64,000 nt of DNA from Paenibacillus sp. FSL A5-0031 (GTDB taxonomy: Bacteria; Bacillota; Bacilli; Paenibacillales; Paenibacillaceae): assembly GCF_001956295.1 (NCBI RefSeq), contig NZ_MRTD01000018.1:62001-126000 (forward strand), read 5' to 3'. Both the position numbers and the translations under genes were made by a program. Positions 41,501-49,204 of the stretch are shown here, piece after piece. Position 1 is the first letter of the stretch. Each line of letters starts with the position of its first letter. The notes beneath the pieces are model-generated. The model was given only the letters and a program-made list of their open reading frames with translations, was not told the origin of the DNA and did no database searches.

Positions 41501-41763
41501 ATACGGATGGCGACTTAGAAGCAGCGCAGCATGCGAGTGATCTTGTTCCGCGGGATTTTATTACACTTAATTTGGATTATCGCCAGAATGGTCTTGGCAG
41601 CAATAGCTGTGGACCTTCTCAATCAATGGAAAACAAAGTTGCGGCAGAGGAATTCCGTTTCAGACTGCTGCTGAAGCCTTATCTTTCAGAAGATACGGCT
41701 CCCGAGAGGCTCAGCCATCACATGAGACAGGAAGCGAATCTACTACAACAGGAGGAGAAATAA
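38596..41763 (+). CDS. GH2 beta-galactosidase, LacZ type
   Basis: 1055 residues, no signal peptide, so it acts inside the cell on imported beta-galactosides. Domain order is that of LacZ: jelly-roll sugar-binding domain (about 40-220), Ig-like domain (220-325), TIM barrel (326-625), linker Ig domain, and a C-terminal Bgal_small_N domain (about 765-1045). Acid/base E457 in LGNESGFG; nucleophile E521 in ILCEFAHAMGN. Also RHDHHPDTGR and YMSGIFRDVYL, both family signatures. GGAGAGGAG precedes the ATG. Stop overlaps the next start (TAATG). Confidence 0.95.
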   Translation: MRNEKIERDWDNLAILARGRAKSRSYFIPYSDRAGALSYDRGSSPWFRSLNGSWKFHYAKGPEWAPDGFYEDHYDTSSWDDIQVPSHWQLKGYGNPHYTDLYYPFPVDPPHVPNDNPTGSYIREFVLPAHWDGRKLAVKFDGVDSAFHLWVNGIFVGYSQGSRLTSEFDLTPYAKPGINRLAVRVYQWSDGSYLEDQDMWYMSGIFRDVYLISEPSAVRIVDYRVVTDLDSEYCDGMLSVQVELSGEDLQGEVRLELLGPEGAFVCSAMNPIASADGQTFVASFAMPIVKPALWSAEAPALYHLTISIVDQNEQMIETVAQRVGFRKIEVKDGQFLVNGKAILLKGVNRHDHHPDTGRTVTLSTMVQDVKMMKQHNINAVRTAHYPNDPRFYDICDEYGLYVMEETDLETHGFELLGNIAKLSDDPAWQEAYVERMRRMVERDKNHPSILFWSLGNESGFGCNFRAMSEWCKQNDPTRLIHYEEDREAEVCDIVSTMYSSVEKMEGFGQLVDHPKPHILCEFAHAMGNGPGGLKPYFDTFDAYRRLQGGFVWEWVDHGIRRKTADGKVDYAYGGDYGDVPNNSNFVIDGLVRPDRTPSPGLIEYKKIIEPVRVLYINNDRIRITNRYDFLTLDHLYADWNVTVEGRIVQSGVLSLPRIAPGESAELRIPMRNDSQLTLSVEGAERWLNIGFSLAASCIWGERGHEIAWAQLAIEPARSCSTTRADGDYANEGLTLAAAVSLPIPSLSCMEDGRQISIGNDYFNLVIDSRQSGISSLRINGQELINKGPRLNFWRAPIDNDMYVLPDWRKAHLDKLTERIDDCHWERLNEGTIRIRWSSRIAPPVYDWGFRCETTYTVTGTGLIIIDVHGVPEGKPPAMLPKIGFQLEMPSEMDTVKWYGRGPGENYSDSKEAGRFGVYTKSVDELFTPYIYPQENGNRMDVRFVSITDGSGIGLLAAGVKALEFSARRYTDGDLEAAQHASDLVPRDFITLNLDYRQNGLGSNSCGPSQSMENKVAAEEFRFRLLLKPYLSEDTAPERLSHHMRQEANLLQQEEK

Positions 41764-42548
41764 TGATGCTTCATACACAAGACATGCTTAATCTATCGGG
41801 AAAAGTAGCCGTAATCACCGGAGGCGCCTCTGGAATTGGACTTGCGACAGCTGAACTTCTTGCCAGCTTCGGTGCAGCTGCTATCCTTATTGACATTAAT
41901 GAGGCGATGGGTGAGCAGGCGGTTAAAGGTATAAGGGAAAAGGGAGGCCAAGCGAGCTTTCAGCGCTGTGATGTGACCTCTTCAGCAGATTGCCAGCGTG
42001 CAGCAGCAGAAATTGATTCTGCTCATGGCCGAGTAGATATCTTGTTCAACAATGCTGGCGTTATTCGACGCAAGACTGTCGTAGAGCTGGAAGAACGCGA
42101 CTGGGATCTCGTTTTGGATGTTTCCTTGAAGGGTGTCTATCTGCTCTCGAAATATATCATTCCTATCATGGAACGCAGCGGTGGAGGAAGTATCATTAAT
42201 TCGGGTTCGGGCTGGGGTCTAAAAGGCGGAGATCGGGCTGCAGCTTATTGCGCAGCCAAGGCTGGCGTCGTGAATTTGACGAGGGCGATGGCTATCGATC
42301 ACGGAATCGCCAATATACGTGTAAACTGCGTTTCACCAGGGGATACAGATACTCCGCTCCTGCGCGATGAAGCAAAGCAGCTGCAGCAGGACGAGGCAGC
42401 ATTCCTTGTCGCCTCTGCCAGCGGTCGTCCGCTTGAAAGGCTTGGAACGCCGCGTGATATTGCGAATGCAGTTCTGTTCTTAGCAAGCGATATGTCTTCT
42501 TGGGTAACAGGAAGCGTGCTCGTTGTGGATGGCGGCGGTATTGCTTAA
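41763..42548 (+). CDS. Short-chain dehydrogenase, polyol/gluconate-dehydrogenase-like
   Basis: 261-residue classical SDR: TGGASGIG (19-26), an aspartate after beta-2 (LIDIN) favouring NAD, NNAGVIRR, and catalytic Y162-C-A-A-K166. Ends VLVVDGGGIA. It shares a TAATG junction with the beta-galactosidase, so it belongs to the same operon. Likely oxidises or reduces a sugar-derived alcohol; substrate unassigned. Confidence 0.92.
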   Translation: MMLHTQDMLNLSGKVAVITGGASGIGLATAELLASFGAAAILIDINEAMGEQAVKGIREKGGQASFQRCDVTSSADCQRAAAEIDSAHGRVDILFNNAGVIRRKTVVELEERDWDLVLDVSLKGVYLLSKYIIPIMERSGGGSIINSGSGWGLKGGDRAAAYCAAKAGVVNLTRAMAIDHGIANIRVNCVSPGDTDTPLLRDEAKQLQQDEAAFLVASASGRPLERLGTPRDIANAVLFLASDMSSWVTGSVLVVDGGGIA

Positions 42549-42601
42549 GAACGGCTAAAGGATACAACTAATTCTGACAACGATGAATGGAGGCGTTTAT
42601 T

Positions 42602-43999
42602 TTGCCTAAGAACAGAACGTATGCCCATCCTTATATACCGAATACTGTACCTGAAGTTCGCGAAGCGATGCTGAAGGAAATTGGACTCACCTCGATGGAC
42701 CAGCTTCACGACGGCATACCAGAGAGCTTAAAGCTGAATCATGAGATGAACCTTCCTCCAGCGATGACGGAATATGAGCTGCGCCGTCATATCGATGGCC
42801 TGCTTGCAAAAAATAAGCATGGTGCAGCATATCTGAATTTTTTAGGTGCGGGCTGCTGGCAGCATTTTGTTCCAGCTGTCTGTGATGAGATCAATCAGCG
42901 TTCCGAATTTGTAACGGCTTATGCAGGTGAACCCTATGAAGATCATGGGCGCTTCCAAACGTTGTTTGAGTATCAAAGTTTGATGGCTGAGCTAGTTGAT
43001 ATGGATGTCGTAAACGTCCCTACTTTTGACTGGGCGCAAGCTGCATCTACTTCGATTCGGATGGCAGGGCGCATGACAGGGCGCAAAGTTGCCTTGCTTC
43101 CAAGGTCGGTTGATCCTGACAAAGTGATGATCATCAACAATTATTGCACGCCTGTGATGGAGCTTCGATTCGTTGAAATCGACGAGGCAACGGGCAAAAT
43201 GAGCTTAGATGATTTGCGCAGCAAGCTATCGAGCGATATCGCTGCGGTTTACTTCGAGAATCCTGGTTATCTAGGTATTATCGAAGATCAAGGGCATGAA
43301 ATATCAGAGCTTGCGCATTCAGTAGATGCGATTTCGATCGTTGGTGTTGATCCGATCTCGCTTGGTGTTCTTCAGCCGCCGAGCCAGTACGGCGCTGATA
43401 TCGTATGCGGAGATTTGCAGCCTCTCGGAATGCACATGAATTATGGCGGGGGGCAAGCCGGTTTTATTGCAACCCGTGATGAAGAGAAGTATGTCATGGA
43501 GTATCCATCAAGATTGTTCGGCATTGTGCCTACGGAGGTAGAAGGCGAGTATGGCTTTGGCGATGTGGCATATGAGCGAACTTCCTTTGCGCTGCGTGAG
43601 AAAGGGAAGGAATCAGTTGGCACCCAAACTGCATTGTGGGGAATAACAGCTGGCGTCTACTTGTCCTTGCTTGGACCGACCGGCATGCAAGAGGTCGGAG
43701 AGACGATCATGCAGAAGTCGCAATATGCAGCGAAGAAGCTCTCAGCTATTCCAGGCGTTACTCTTCGATTCGGAGAAGCAGCCTTCTTTAAAGAGTTTGT
43801 TGTTGATTTTAATCATACTGGCTTAACGGTCGCTCAGATAAACGCTCAGCTCTTGGAAGCAGGAATTTTTGGAGGCAAGGATTTGTCGGCTGCCTTCCCG
43901 CAGTGGGGACAAACTGCACTGTACTGCGTGACGGAAATACATTCGCAGCTTGATCTAGATCGCCTGGCAGACACGATTCAAACGATCGTTCGCAAATGA
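42602..43999 (+). CDS. Divergent GcvPA-like protein (glycine dehydrogenase subunit 1 family)
   Basis: 465 residues, fold-type I PLP-enzyme family but, like GcvPA, without a PLP lysine of its own. Seen: SMDQLHDGIPESLKL, LNFLGAGCWQHFVPAVCDEI, SEFVTAYAGEPYEDHGRFQ, LFEYQSLMAELVDMDVVN, GADIVCGDLQPLGMHMNYGG. Regions that are YTPYQPEISQG and YDGGTAxAEA in typical GcvPA are here AGEPYEDHGRF and FDWAQAASTS. The TTG 8 bases after GGAGG is the preferred start; an ATG five codons up touches that site. It should form a complex with the next gene product. The location in a beta-galactosidase operon, without gcvT or gcvH, argues against ordinary glycine cleavage. Confidence 0.85.
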   Translation: MPKNRTYAHPYIPNTVPEVREAMLKEIGLTSMDQLHDGIPESLKLNHEMNLPPAMTEYELRRHIDGLLAKNKHGAAYLNFLGAGCWQHFVPAVCDEINQRSEFVTAYAGEPYEDHGRFQTLFEYQSLMAELVDMDVVNVPTFDWAQAASTSIRMAGRMTGRKVALLPRSVDPDKVMIINNYCTPVMELRFVEIDEATGKMSLDDLRSKLSSDIAAVYFENPGYLGIIEDQGHEISELAHSVDAISIVGVDPISLGVLQPPSQYGADIVCGDLQPLGMHMNYGGGQAGFIATRDEEKYVMEYPSRLFGIVPTEVEGEYGFGDVAYERTSFALREKGKESVGTQTALWGITAGVYLSLLGPTGMQEVGETIMQKSQYAAKKLSAIPGVTLRFGEAAFFKEFVVDFNHTGLTVAQINAQLLEAGIFGGKDLSAAFPQWGQTALYCVTEIHSQLDLDRLADTIQTIVRK

Positions 44000-44033
44000 G
44001 GTTTGACTTATACAGAGGAAGGACGAAAGCGCC

Positions 44034-45593
44034 ATGAAACGAATTCGCAGGGACCATAAAGTCCGAAATTTCCATCAAGCCAAATGGGATGAGCCGATCA
44101 TATTTGAACTCCATCGTCAGGGCGAGCGAGGTGTCATTCCGCCTGGAACTGAGGCTGGGATTGTAGCTGAGGTAGGAGATGGTACCCAGCGCATACCTGC
44201 ATCCATGCGTCGCAGCAGTGCGCCAGGGCTTCCCGAGATTGGTCAAGCAAAAGTACTTCGCCATTATTTGCGCCTCTCGCAAGAGACACTGGGCTCCGAT
44301 TTGAACGTTGAGATCGGTCAAGGTACTTGTACGATGAAATATATTCCGCGTATTAACGAAATGCTGATCCGCACGCCGCATATGACGGAGCTCCATCCGT
44401 TGCAGGATGCAGGTTCTGTTCAAGGCATATTAGAAATTTTCTATAAAATGGACCTGGCCATGCGTGAAATTAGCGGAATGGATGCCTTCTCGTTTCAGCC
44501 AAGCAGCGGGACGCAAGCTTTGCTCGCGATGGCTTCCATCGTTCGTGCTTACCATGATTCGCGTGGGGAGGGAGATCAACGGGATGAAATCATTACAACA
44601 ATTTTCTCCCACCCATCTCAAGCTGCGACAGCTGCAGTTAAAGGATACAAAATCATTACGCTTCATCCGGACGAAGACGGATTCCCTGATTTGGAGAAGC
44701 TGAGAAATGCGATATCGGAGAGGACCGCTGGATTTGTCGTAGCAAATCCGGAAGATACCGGTATTTTCAATCACCGTATTCGCGAGTTTACTGATTTGGT
44801 TCATGCAGCGGGCGGCATCTGCTTCTATGATCAAGCTAATGCTAATGGCTTGCTCGGCATTACTCGAGCGAAGGAAGCTGGCTTTGATATGTGTTTCTTC
44901 AACTTGCATAAAACCTTTGCTGCTCCTCATATGTGCGGCGGCCCAGCTACAGGTGCGTTAGGCGTGAGCGAAGCGCTTAAACCTTTCTTGCCGGGGCCGC
45001 TCGTTGATTATGTTGATGGCCAGTATGTATTAGCGAATCAGTCAGAAAGCAGTATTGGCAAAGTGCGCAGCTTCCATGGTGTTGCTCAAACGGTGCTTCG
45101 TTCTTATGCTTGGATCATGAGTTTAGGTCCAGATGGTCTAAAGGATGTTGCACAGACTGCAGTGCTTAACAATAACTATCTGTATCACAAAATACTTCAA
45201 ATTCGCGGTGCAAGTGCACCCTACATCAAAGGTCGCCGCCTAGAGCAGGTTCGTTACAGCTGGAAGCAGCTTACCGAGGAAACGGGTGTCACAACCGAGG
45301 ATATTACTCGTCGCATGTGCGATTTTGGACTCCATTATTGGACTTCCCATCATCCGTATATCGTGAAGCAGCCATTCACCTTAGAGCCGACAGAGTCCTA
45401 TTCCAAAGAAGATTTGGACGAATATATTGACGCGCTGGAGCATATCTCGAACGAAGCTTATACGCAGCCGGATATTGTGAAATCTGCTCCGCATAACAGC
45501 ACCGTACACCGAAATGATGAATCATCCCTTGATGATCCGAAGCAATGGTGCATTACGTGGCGGGCTTATTTAAAAAAGACGCAACCCGAATAA
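44034..45593 (+). CDS. Divergent GcvPB-like PLP enzyme (glycine dehydrogenase subunit 2 family)
   Basis: 519 residues. PLP lysine K293 in FFNLHKTFAAPH, as in GcvPB. N-terminal landmark MRRSSAPGLPEIGQAKVLRH read against the family MRRS..LPEv..p..vRHy. Hallmarks are changed: the GA(H/Q)GE(W/Y) loop is GTQALL (159-164), the SAHGTNPASA loop is FSHPSQAATA (about 190-199), the DGANMNA loop is DQANANG, and PHGGGGPG is PHMCGGPA. In glycine decarboxylase these loops surround the cofactor and substrate. Loss of so many with the lysine kept suggests a new substrate or reaction. GAGGAAGGA precedes the ATG. Last gene of the locus II operon. Confidence 0.87.
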   Translation: MKRIRRDHKVRNFHQAKWDEPIIFELHRQGERGVIPPGTEAGIVAEVGDGTQRIPASMRRSSAPGLPEIGQAKVLRHYLRLSQETLGSDLNVEIGQGTCTMKYIPRINEMLIRTPHMTELHPLQDAGSVQGILEIFYKMDLAMREISGMDAFSFQPSSGTQALLAMASIVRAYHDSRGEGDQRDEIITTIFSHPSQAATAAVKGYKIITLHPDEDGFPDLEKLRNAISERTAGFVVANPEDTGIFNHRIREFTDLVHAAGGICFYDQANANGLLGITRAKEAGFDMCFFNLHKTFAAPHMCGGPATGALGVSEALKPFLPGPLVDYVDGQYVLANQSESSIGKVRSFHGVAQTVLRSYAWIMSLGPDGLKDVAQTAVLNNNYLYHKILQIRGASAPYIKGRRLEQVRYSWKQLTEETGVTTEDITRRMCDFGLHYWTSHHPYIVKQPFTLEPTESYSKEDLDEYIDALEHISNEAYTQPDIVKSAPHNSTVHRNDESSLDDPKQWCITWRAYLKKTQPE

Positions 45594-45625
45594 ATATTGC
45601 TAATTAATGATAACTATTATTTTGC

Positions 45626-45667
45626 AAAAAAATCCGATGTCTTTCAAAAAGACGTCGGATTTTTTTT
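45626..45667. terminator. Bidirectional terminator at the end of locus II
   Basis: 16-base arms (A-run + TCCGATGTC pairing with GACGTCGGA + T-run), shared with the MFS gene converging from the right. Confidence 0.9.
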
Positions 45668-45723
45668 ATAATGCGTATTGTGAAGAAGGAAGATGCGTTC
45701 GTTTTTAATTAGCGTTCCATACA

Positions 45724-46926
45724 TTATTTTGCCAAGCTGCCAGCTGATTGTTTTTCTTTCCACATCATTGTAATGACAAGGCCAATCAACATGATGACAG
45801 CAGCAAAGAGATACGGATAGTTGATGTTTACATCAAATAATATTCCGCCAAGCGCAGGTCCGACGATATTGCCTAGGCTAGTATAGGTGGAGTTCATTCC
45901 AGCGATAAAGCCTTGTTCTTTCTCGGCTGTTTTGGATAAATAGGTCGTTAATGCTGGCCGCAGCAGGTCAAATGCGAGAAAGATAAAGGACGTGACTAGC
46001 AAAACAGCTAAAAAGCCGGAGATCATGGTGGATACTACTGCAAAAAATACGCCAGTAATCAAGCATATTTGGATAAGTTTTTTCTCACCGAGTTTATCTA
46101 CCATTTTACCAAACATAAAGACCTGAACGACAACGCCGAAGATTGCACTAATTGTAATAACGGCTGCAATATCTTGAGGAGTGAAACCAAATTTATGATC
46201 AGAAAAAAGACTGAATACTGTTTCATACGCGGATAAGCCAAAGGCCAGTACAAACACAATGATAAAGGCGATAATGTATTGTGGTTGAAGCGATCGTTTC
46301 AAATCAGATACAAAGTTGGTCCCTTTTTTGAGCTGACTAATTTCCAGAAGCTCCTGTTTGGATAGCGGTTCTTTTAAAATAAACAGGGATGAAATACAGG
46401 TAATTAATGCGAAGCCAGCTGCAAAGTAAAATGGGGCACGCACGCCCAGCTCAGCAATAAAACCTCCGATGCCAGGACCAATAATAAAACCGATACTAAT
46501 TGCGGCAGAAATATAACCCATCGCTTTGGGCCTTTCCTCCACAGAGGTAATATCAGCAACAAAAGCGGTTACGGCGGGCATAATAAATGCACCGCTAATA
46601 CCTCCTAAAATTCTGGAAAAGTAAAGAACGGATACATGTGTGCCAAGTCCAAAGATTACCTCTGATATGCTAAAGAGGAATAAGCCGATAACGATCATTT
46701 TTTTCCTGCCGAAAGTGTCAATCCACCGTCCTGCAAGGGGAGACATAAGTAATTGCGCAAACGCAAAGGCCGCCATTAGATAACCCATCGATTGGCCTGA
46801 TAAATGCATAATATTCATAAAGGATGGCATAACCGGGACAATTAGTCCCACGCCTAGAAAAACAATGAATATATTACTTAGTAGAATAAATAAGACGGTT
46901 TTTTGTTCTTTCAATGGTTTCTTCAT
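45724..46926 (-). CDS. MFS drug efflux transporter, NorA/Bmr-like
   Basis: 400 residues, about 12 hydrophobic segments. DHA1-family motif A GRWIDTFGRKK and motif C GPGIGGFIAELG mark a drug:proton antiporter. GAGAGG precedes the ATG. Second gene of an operon led by a TetR regulator 24 bases upstream; probably induced by the pump's own substrates. Confidence 0.92.
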   Translation of the reverse strand: MKKPLKEQKTVLFILLSNIFIVFLGVGLIVPVMPSFMNIMHLSGQSMGYLMAAFAFAQLLMSPLAGRWIDTFGRKKMIVIGLFLFSISEVIFGLGTHVSVLYFSRILGGISGAFIMPAVTAFVADITSVEERPKAMGYISAAISIGFIIGPGIGGFIAELGVRAPFYFAAGFALITCISSLFILKEPLSKQELLEISQLKKGTNFVSDLKRSLQPQYIIAFIIVFVLAFGLSAYETVFSLFSDHKFGFTPQDIAAVITISAIFGVVVQVFMFGKMVDKLGEKKLIQICLITGVFFAVVSTMISGFLAVLLVTSFIFLAFDLLRPALTTYLSKTAEKEQGFIAGMNSTYTSLGNIVGPALGGILFDVNINYPYLFAAVIMLIGLVITMMWKEKQSAGSLAK

Positions 46927-46950
46927 GAAGTAATACCTCTCTCTGTAAAA

Positions 46951-47532
46951 TCATAGCTGTGAAATACCTCTCCAAAATACAGTCCATGAGGCATTTAATT
47001 TATCCTGTAGACGTTTTTCATTATTCCCATAAGCAAGCTCTAACATCATGGAATCAACTACACCTAAGAAAGCAAGCGTAGGGATGGAGGCTATATCTTC
47101 CCTAATGGCTTTCGCCGCGATCCAATCATGAAATTTGCCTTCGAGTACGGTTTGAATCTTATTTTCCGAATCGAATACTTCCTCATTAATGGCTGGCGCC
47201 AAATGGAGAGGCGGAAAAAAAGACATACGCAGCCAAAACTTCAACTGCTCGCTCTGTTGAAACAAATCAATGACTAATTGCAGGTATCCAAATAAATCCT
47301 CTTTAGGATTTTGGGTTCCCACTTTACTCAAATAGTTTAGCTTCGATGAGACCTCTGCTTCTTTAGCATCTTGTAATACTTGTAGGAACAGATCATCTTT
47401 TCCTTTGAAATGAGCATAGAGAGACTGTTTTTTCATTCCGACATTGTCGGCAATTTGAGACAAAGATGCACCCTCATACCCATGAATTGTGAAAAATTTT
47501 AAAGCAATGTCTTTAATTTCTTGGCTTTTCAA
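46951..47532 (-). CDS. TetR-family repressor of the MFS pump
   Basis: 193 residues: HTH LSQIADNVGMKKQSLYAHFK (about 24-43), ligand domain with many Phe/Trp residues (FWLRMSFFPP), as in multidrug-binding TetR proteins. TTG is the preferred start, since GAGGTGATC lies just upstream; a GTG three codons up is part of that site. A perfect palindrome on its promoter supports autoregulation. Confidence 0.9.
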   Translation of the reverse strand: MKSQEIKDIALKFFTIHGYEGASLSQIADNVGMKKQSLYAHFKGKDDLFLQVLQDAKEAEVSSKLNYLSKVGTQNPKEDLFGYLQLVIDLFQQSEQLKFWLRMSFFPPLHLAPAINEEVFDSENKIQTVLEGKFHDWIAAKAIREDIASIPTLAFLGVVDSMMLELAYGNNEKRLQDKLNASWTVFWRGISQL

Positions 47533-47550
47533 TAAGATCACCTCACATTA

Positions 47551-47596
47551 ACGAACGTTCGTCAGTTATATTATCAAAAATTTTTTTCTTATGCAA
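47551..47596 (-). promoter_or_regulatory. TetR-MFS promoter and operator
   Basis: Minus strand: TTGCAT, 17 bases, TAATAT, then the perfect 12-bp palindrome ACGAACGTTCGT at 47551-47562 next to the expected transcription start. Confidence 0.7.
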
Positions 47597-47664
47597 ATGA
47601 AAATTGCTTTGGCAGGCTAAAAAAGCTTATTTTGAATATAATAAGCTTAACTTCTTCTAAAGGA

Positions 47665-47702
47665 TTGACAATCCGCTTCGTAGTAACTACAATGGTTACA
47701 AC
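47665..47702 (+). promoter_or_regulatory. rrf2-type gene promoter with overlapping operator
   Basis: TTGACA, exactly 17 bases, TACAAT. The -10 box is the centre of an inverted repeat, GTAAC-N7-GTTAC, whose 23-bp surroundings (47680-47702) match the site at 48167-48189 at 18 positions. Binding would shut off the gene's own promoter. Confidence 0.75.
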
Positions 47703-47716
47703 GGTGGTGATGCTAA

Positions 47717-48133
47717 GTGAAACAAATTAGTAGCAGATTTTCCATTGCTGTCCACATCCTTTCTCTAATCGCCGTCAGCTCCAATGATTGTACAGGTGAT
47801 TATATTGCAGGCAGCGTGAATACGAATCCTGTCATTATCCGCAGAATTATGGGAATGCTCAAGAAGGCTGGCTTGGTGGATATTCGACCAGGAGTCGGGG
47901 GCGCTTCCTTGCTGAGAGATCGGGAACAGATCACACTTTTGGACGTTTACCGTGCTGTGGAAGTCATTGAGGATGGTCAACTGTTTAATTTTCATGATAA
48001 TCCGAATCCAAAGTGTCCGGTTGGCCGAAACATTGAAGCAGCTCTTCGTTTGGAAATGAAGGAAGCTCAATCTGCGATGGAACAAAGGCTAGCTCAAGTA
48101 AACTTAAGCCAGCTCGCAGCTCATTTTGTGTAA
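47717..48133 (+). CDS. Rrf2-family transcriptional regulator
   Basis: 138 residues: winged helix (SRFSIAVHILSLIAVSS; NPVIIRRIMGMLKKAGLVD) and the wing GVGGASLLRDREQITLLDVY. Only two cysteines (C25 and the CPVG near residue 99), so the three-cysteine Fe-S site of IscR/NsrR is absent; it resembles YwnA/CymR-like members. GTG start 6 bases after GGTGGTGA. It probably controls itself and the next gene through a shared operator. Confidence 0.92.
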   Translation: MKQISSRFSIAVHILSLIAVSSNDCTGDYIAGSVNTNPVIIRRIMGMLKKAGLVDIRPGVGGASLLRDREQITLLDVYRAVEVIEDGQLFNFHDNPNPKCPVGRNIEAALRLEMKEAQSAMEQRLAQVNLSQLAAHFV

Positions 48134-48134
48134 C

Positions 48135-48158
48135 AAAAAAGCTCATAGAGCTTTTTTT
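48135..48158 (+). terminator. Terminator of the rrf2-type gene
   Basis: AAAAAAGCTC/GAGCTTTTTT with an ATA loop, directly after the stop codon. Confidence 0.85.
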
Positions 48159-48165
48159 ATACCTA

Positions 48166-48190
48166 AGTTGTAACCAAAGTGGTTATAACT
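48166..48190 (+). promoter_or_regulatory. Rrf2-type operator ahead of the quinone-reductase-like gene
   Basis: Inverted repeat AGTTGTAACC-AAAGT-GGTTATAACT (one mismatch between arms), 18 of 23 core positions shared with the site on the regulator's own promoter. Confidence 0.7.
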
Positions 48191-48232
48191 AAAGGGCAAT
48201 AATAATACATTAAACTAAATGGAGGAATTACG

Positions 48233-49099
48233 ATGAAAATTTTGGTGACAGGTGTAACAGGGAAATTTGGAGCAATTGTTGTAGAGACTTTATTGGAGAC
48301 TATACCGGCAGAGAATCTGGCTGTCAGCGTCCGCAATCCGGAGAAAGCCGAACACCTTCGTGCGCGGGGCGTGGATGTACGTCATGGGGATTTTGACCAG
48401 CCACAAACGTTAGACAAAGCGTTCGCGGGTATCGACCGTCTATTGATCGTGTCCACTGACGGCGATAACGAAACGAGAATTCGTCAGCATGCGGATGCCA
48501 TAGCAGCCGCTCAGCGCGCTAATGTTGGTTTTATTGCATATACCAGTGTAGGAAATGCAAGCGAGAGCTCGCTTTTTCTTGCACCAGTACATCGCGCTAC
48601 GGAAGAAGCTATTAAGAACACAGGAATACCTTATTCTTTCCTGCGCAATAACTGGTATTTGGAGAACGAGATCAGCAGCATTCAAGCGGTCCTTGGAGGT
48701 GCGCCTTGGCTGACATCAGCGGGTTCAGGCAAAGTAGGCTGGGCAACGCGTCGCGATTATGCAGTGGCAGCTGCGGCGGTCCTCGCTGGCGAAGGCCACG
48801 AGAATACCGTGTATGAGTTGTCCGGCAAGCTTGCGACGCAAGAAGAACTGGTTTCCATTCTTGCCGCTGTCTTGGGACGGGAAATTCCTGTTCAACAAGT
48901 GGATGATGCTACTTATGCCGGCATCATGAGCAGTGCAGGTGTACCTGAACCGGTTGTTCCTATTCTGGTTCAGATACAAAGTGCGATTCGCGATGGAGCA
49001 TTGGAAGTGGAAAGCAATGATTTTCAGAAGCTGCTTGGTCGTCCAGTCACGCCGCTCGAAGAGGCTCTCCGTCAAATCGTAAACGAAATTCAGTCATAA
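48233..49099 (+). CDS. NmrA/QorB-like NAD(P)H-dependent quinone reductase
   Basis: 288-residue atypical SDR of the QorB/YtfG group. Seen: nucleotide-binding TGVTGKFG (6-13), SVRNPEKA after beta-2 favouring NADPH, YTSVGNA, PYSFLRNNWYLEN. GGAGGA precedes the ATG. Expressed under its own operator just after the Rrf2-type gene, a common pairing for quinone or electrophile stress. Exact substrate not determined. Confidence 0.9.
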   Translation: MKILVTGVTGKFGAIVVETLLETIPAENLAVSVRNPEKAEHLRARGVDVRHGDFDQPQTLDKAFAGIDRLLIVSTDGDNETRIRQHADAIAAAQRANVGFIAYTSVGNASESSLFLAPVHRATEEAIKNTGIPYSFLRNNWYLENEISSIQAVLGGAPWLTSAGSGKVGWATRRDYAVAAAAVLAGEGHENTVYELSGKLATQEELVSILAAVLGREIPVQQVDDATYAGIMSSAGVPEPVVPILVQIQSAIRDGALEVESNDFQKLLGRPVTPLEEALRQIVNEIQS

Positions 49100-49119
49100 T
49101 TAAGCGGTAAATCAATTCT

Positions 49120-49169
49120 AGAGGTTGTCCCAGAAGGTCTTAAGTGACCGATGGGACGGCCTCTTTTTT
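49120..49169 (+). terminator. Terminator with interrupted long stem
   Basis: AGAGG..GTCCCA pairs with TGGGAC..CCTCT, with an inner GGTC/GACC stem, then TTTTTT. Separates the reductase gene from the germination operon that converges on it. Confidence 0.85.
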
Positions 49170-49204
49170 ATTAATTGCTAGCTCGAATAACAAGTTAATG
49201 ACAA

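Noticed and set aside
42602..45593. Ordinary glycine cleavage P-protein genes
   Set aside because: Several hallmark loops are missing and gcvT/gcvH are not nearby, so a standard gcvPA/gcvPB label and symbol were not given.
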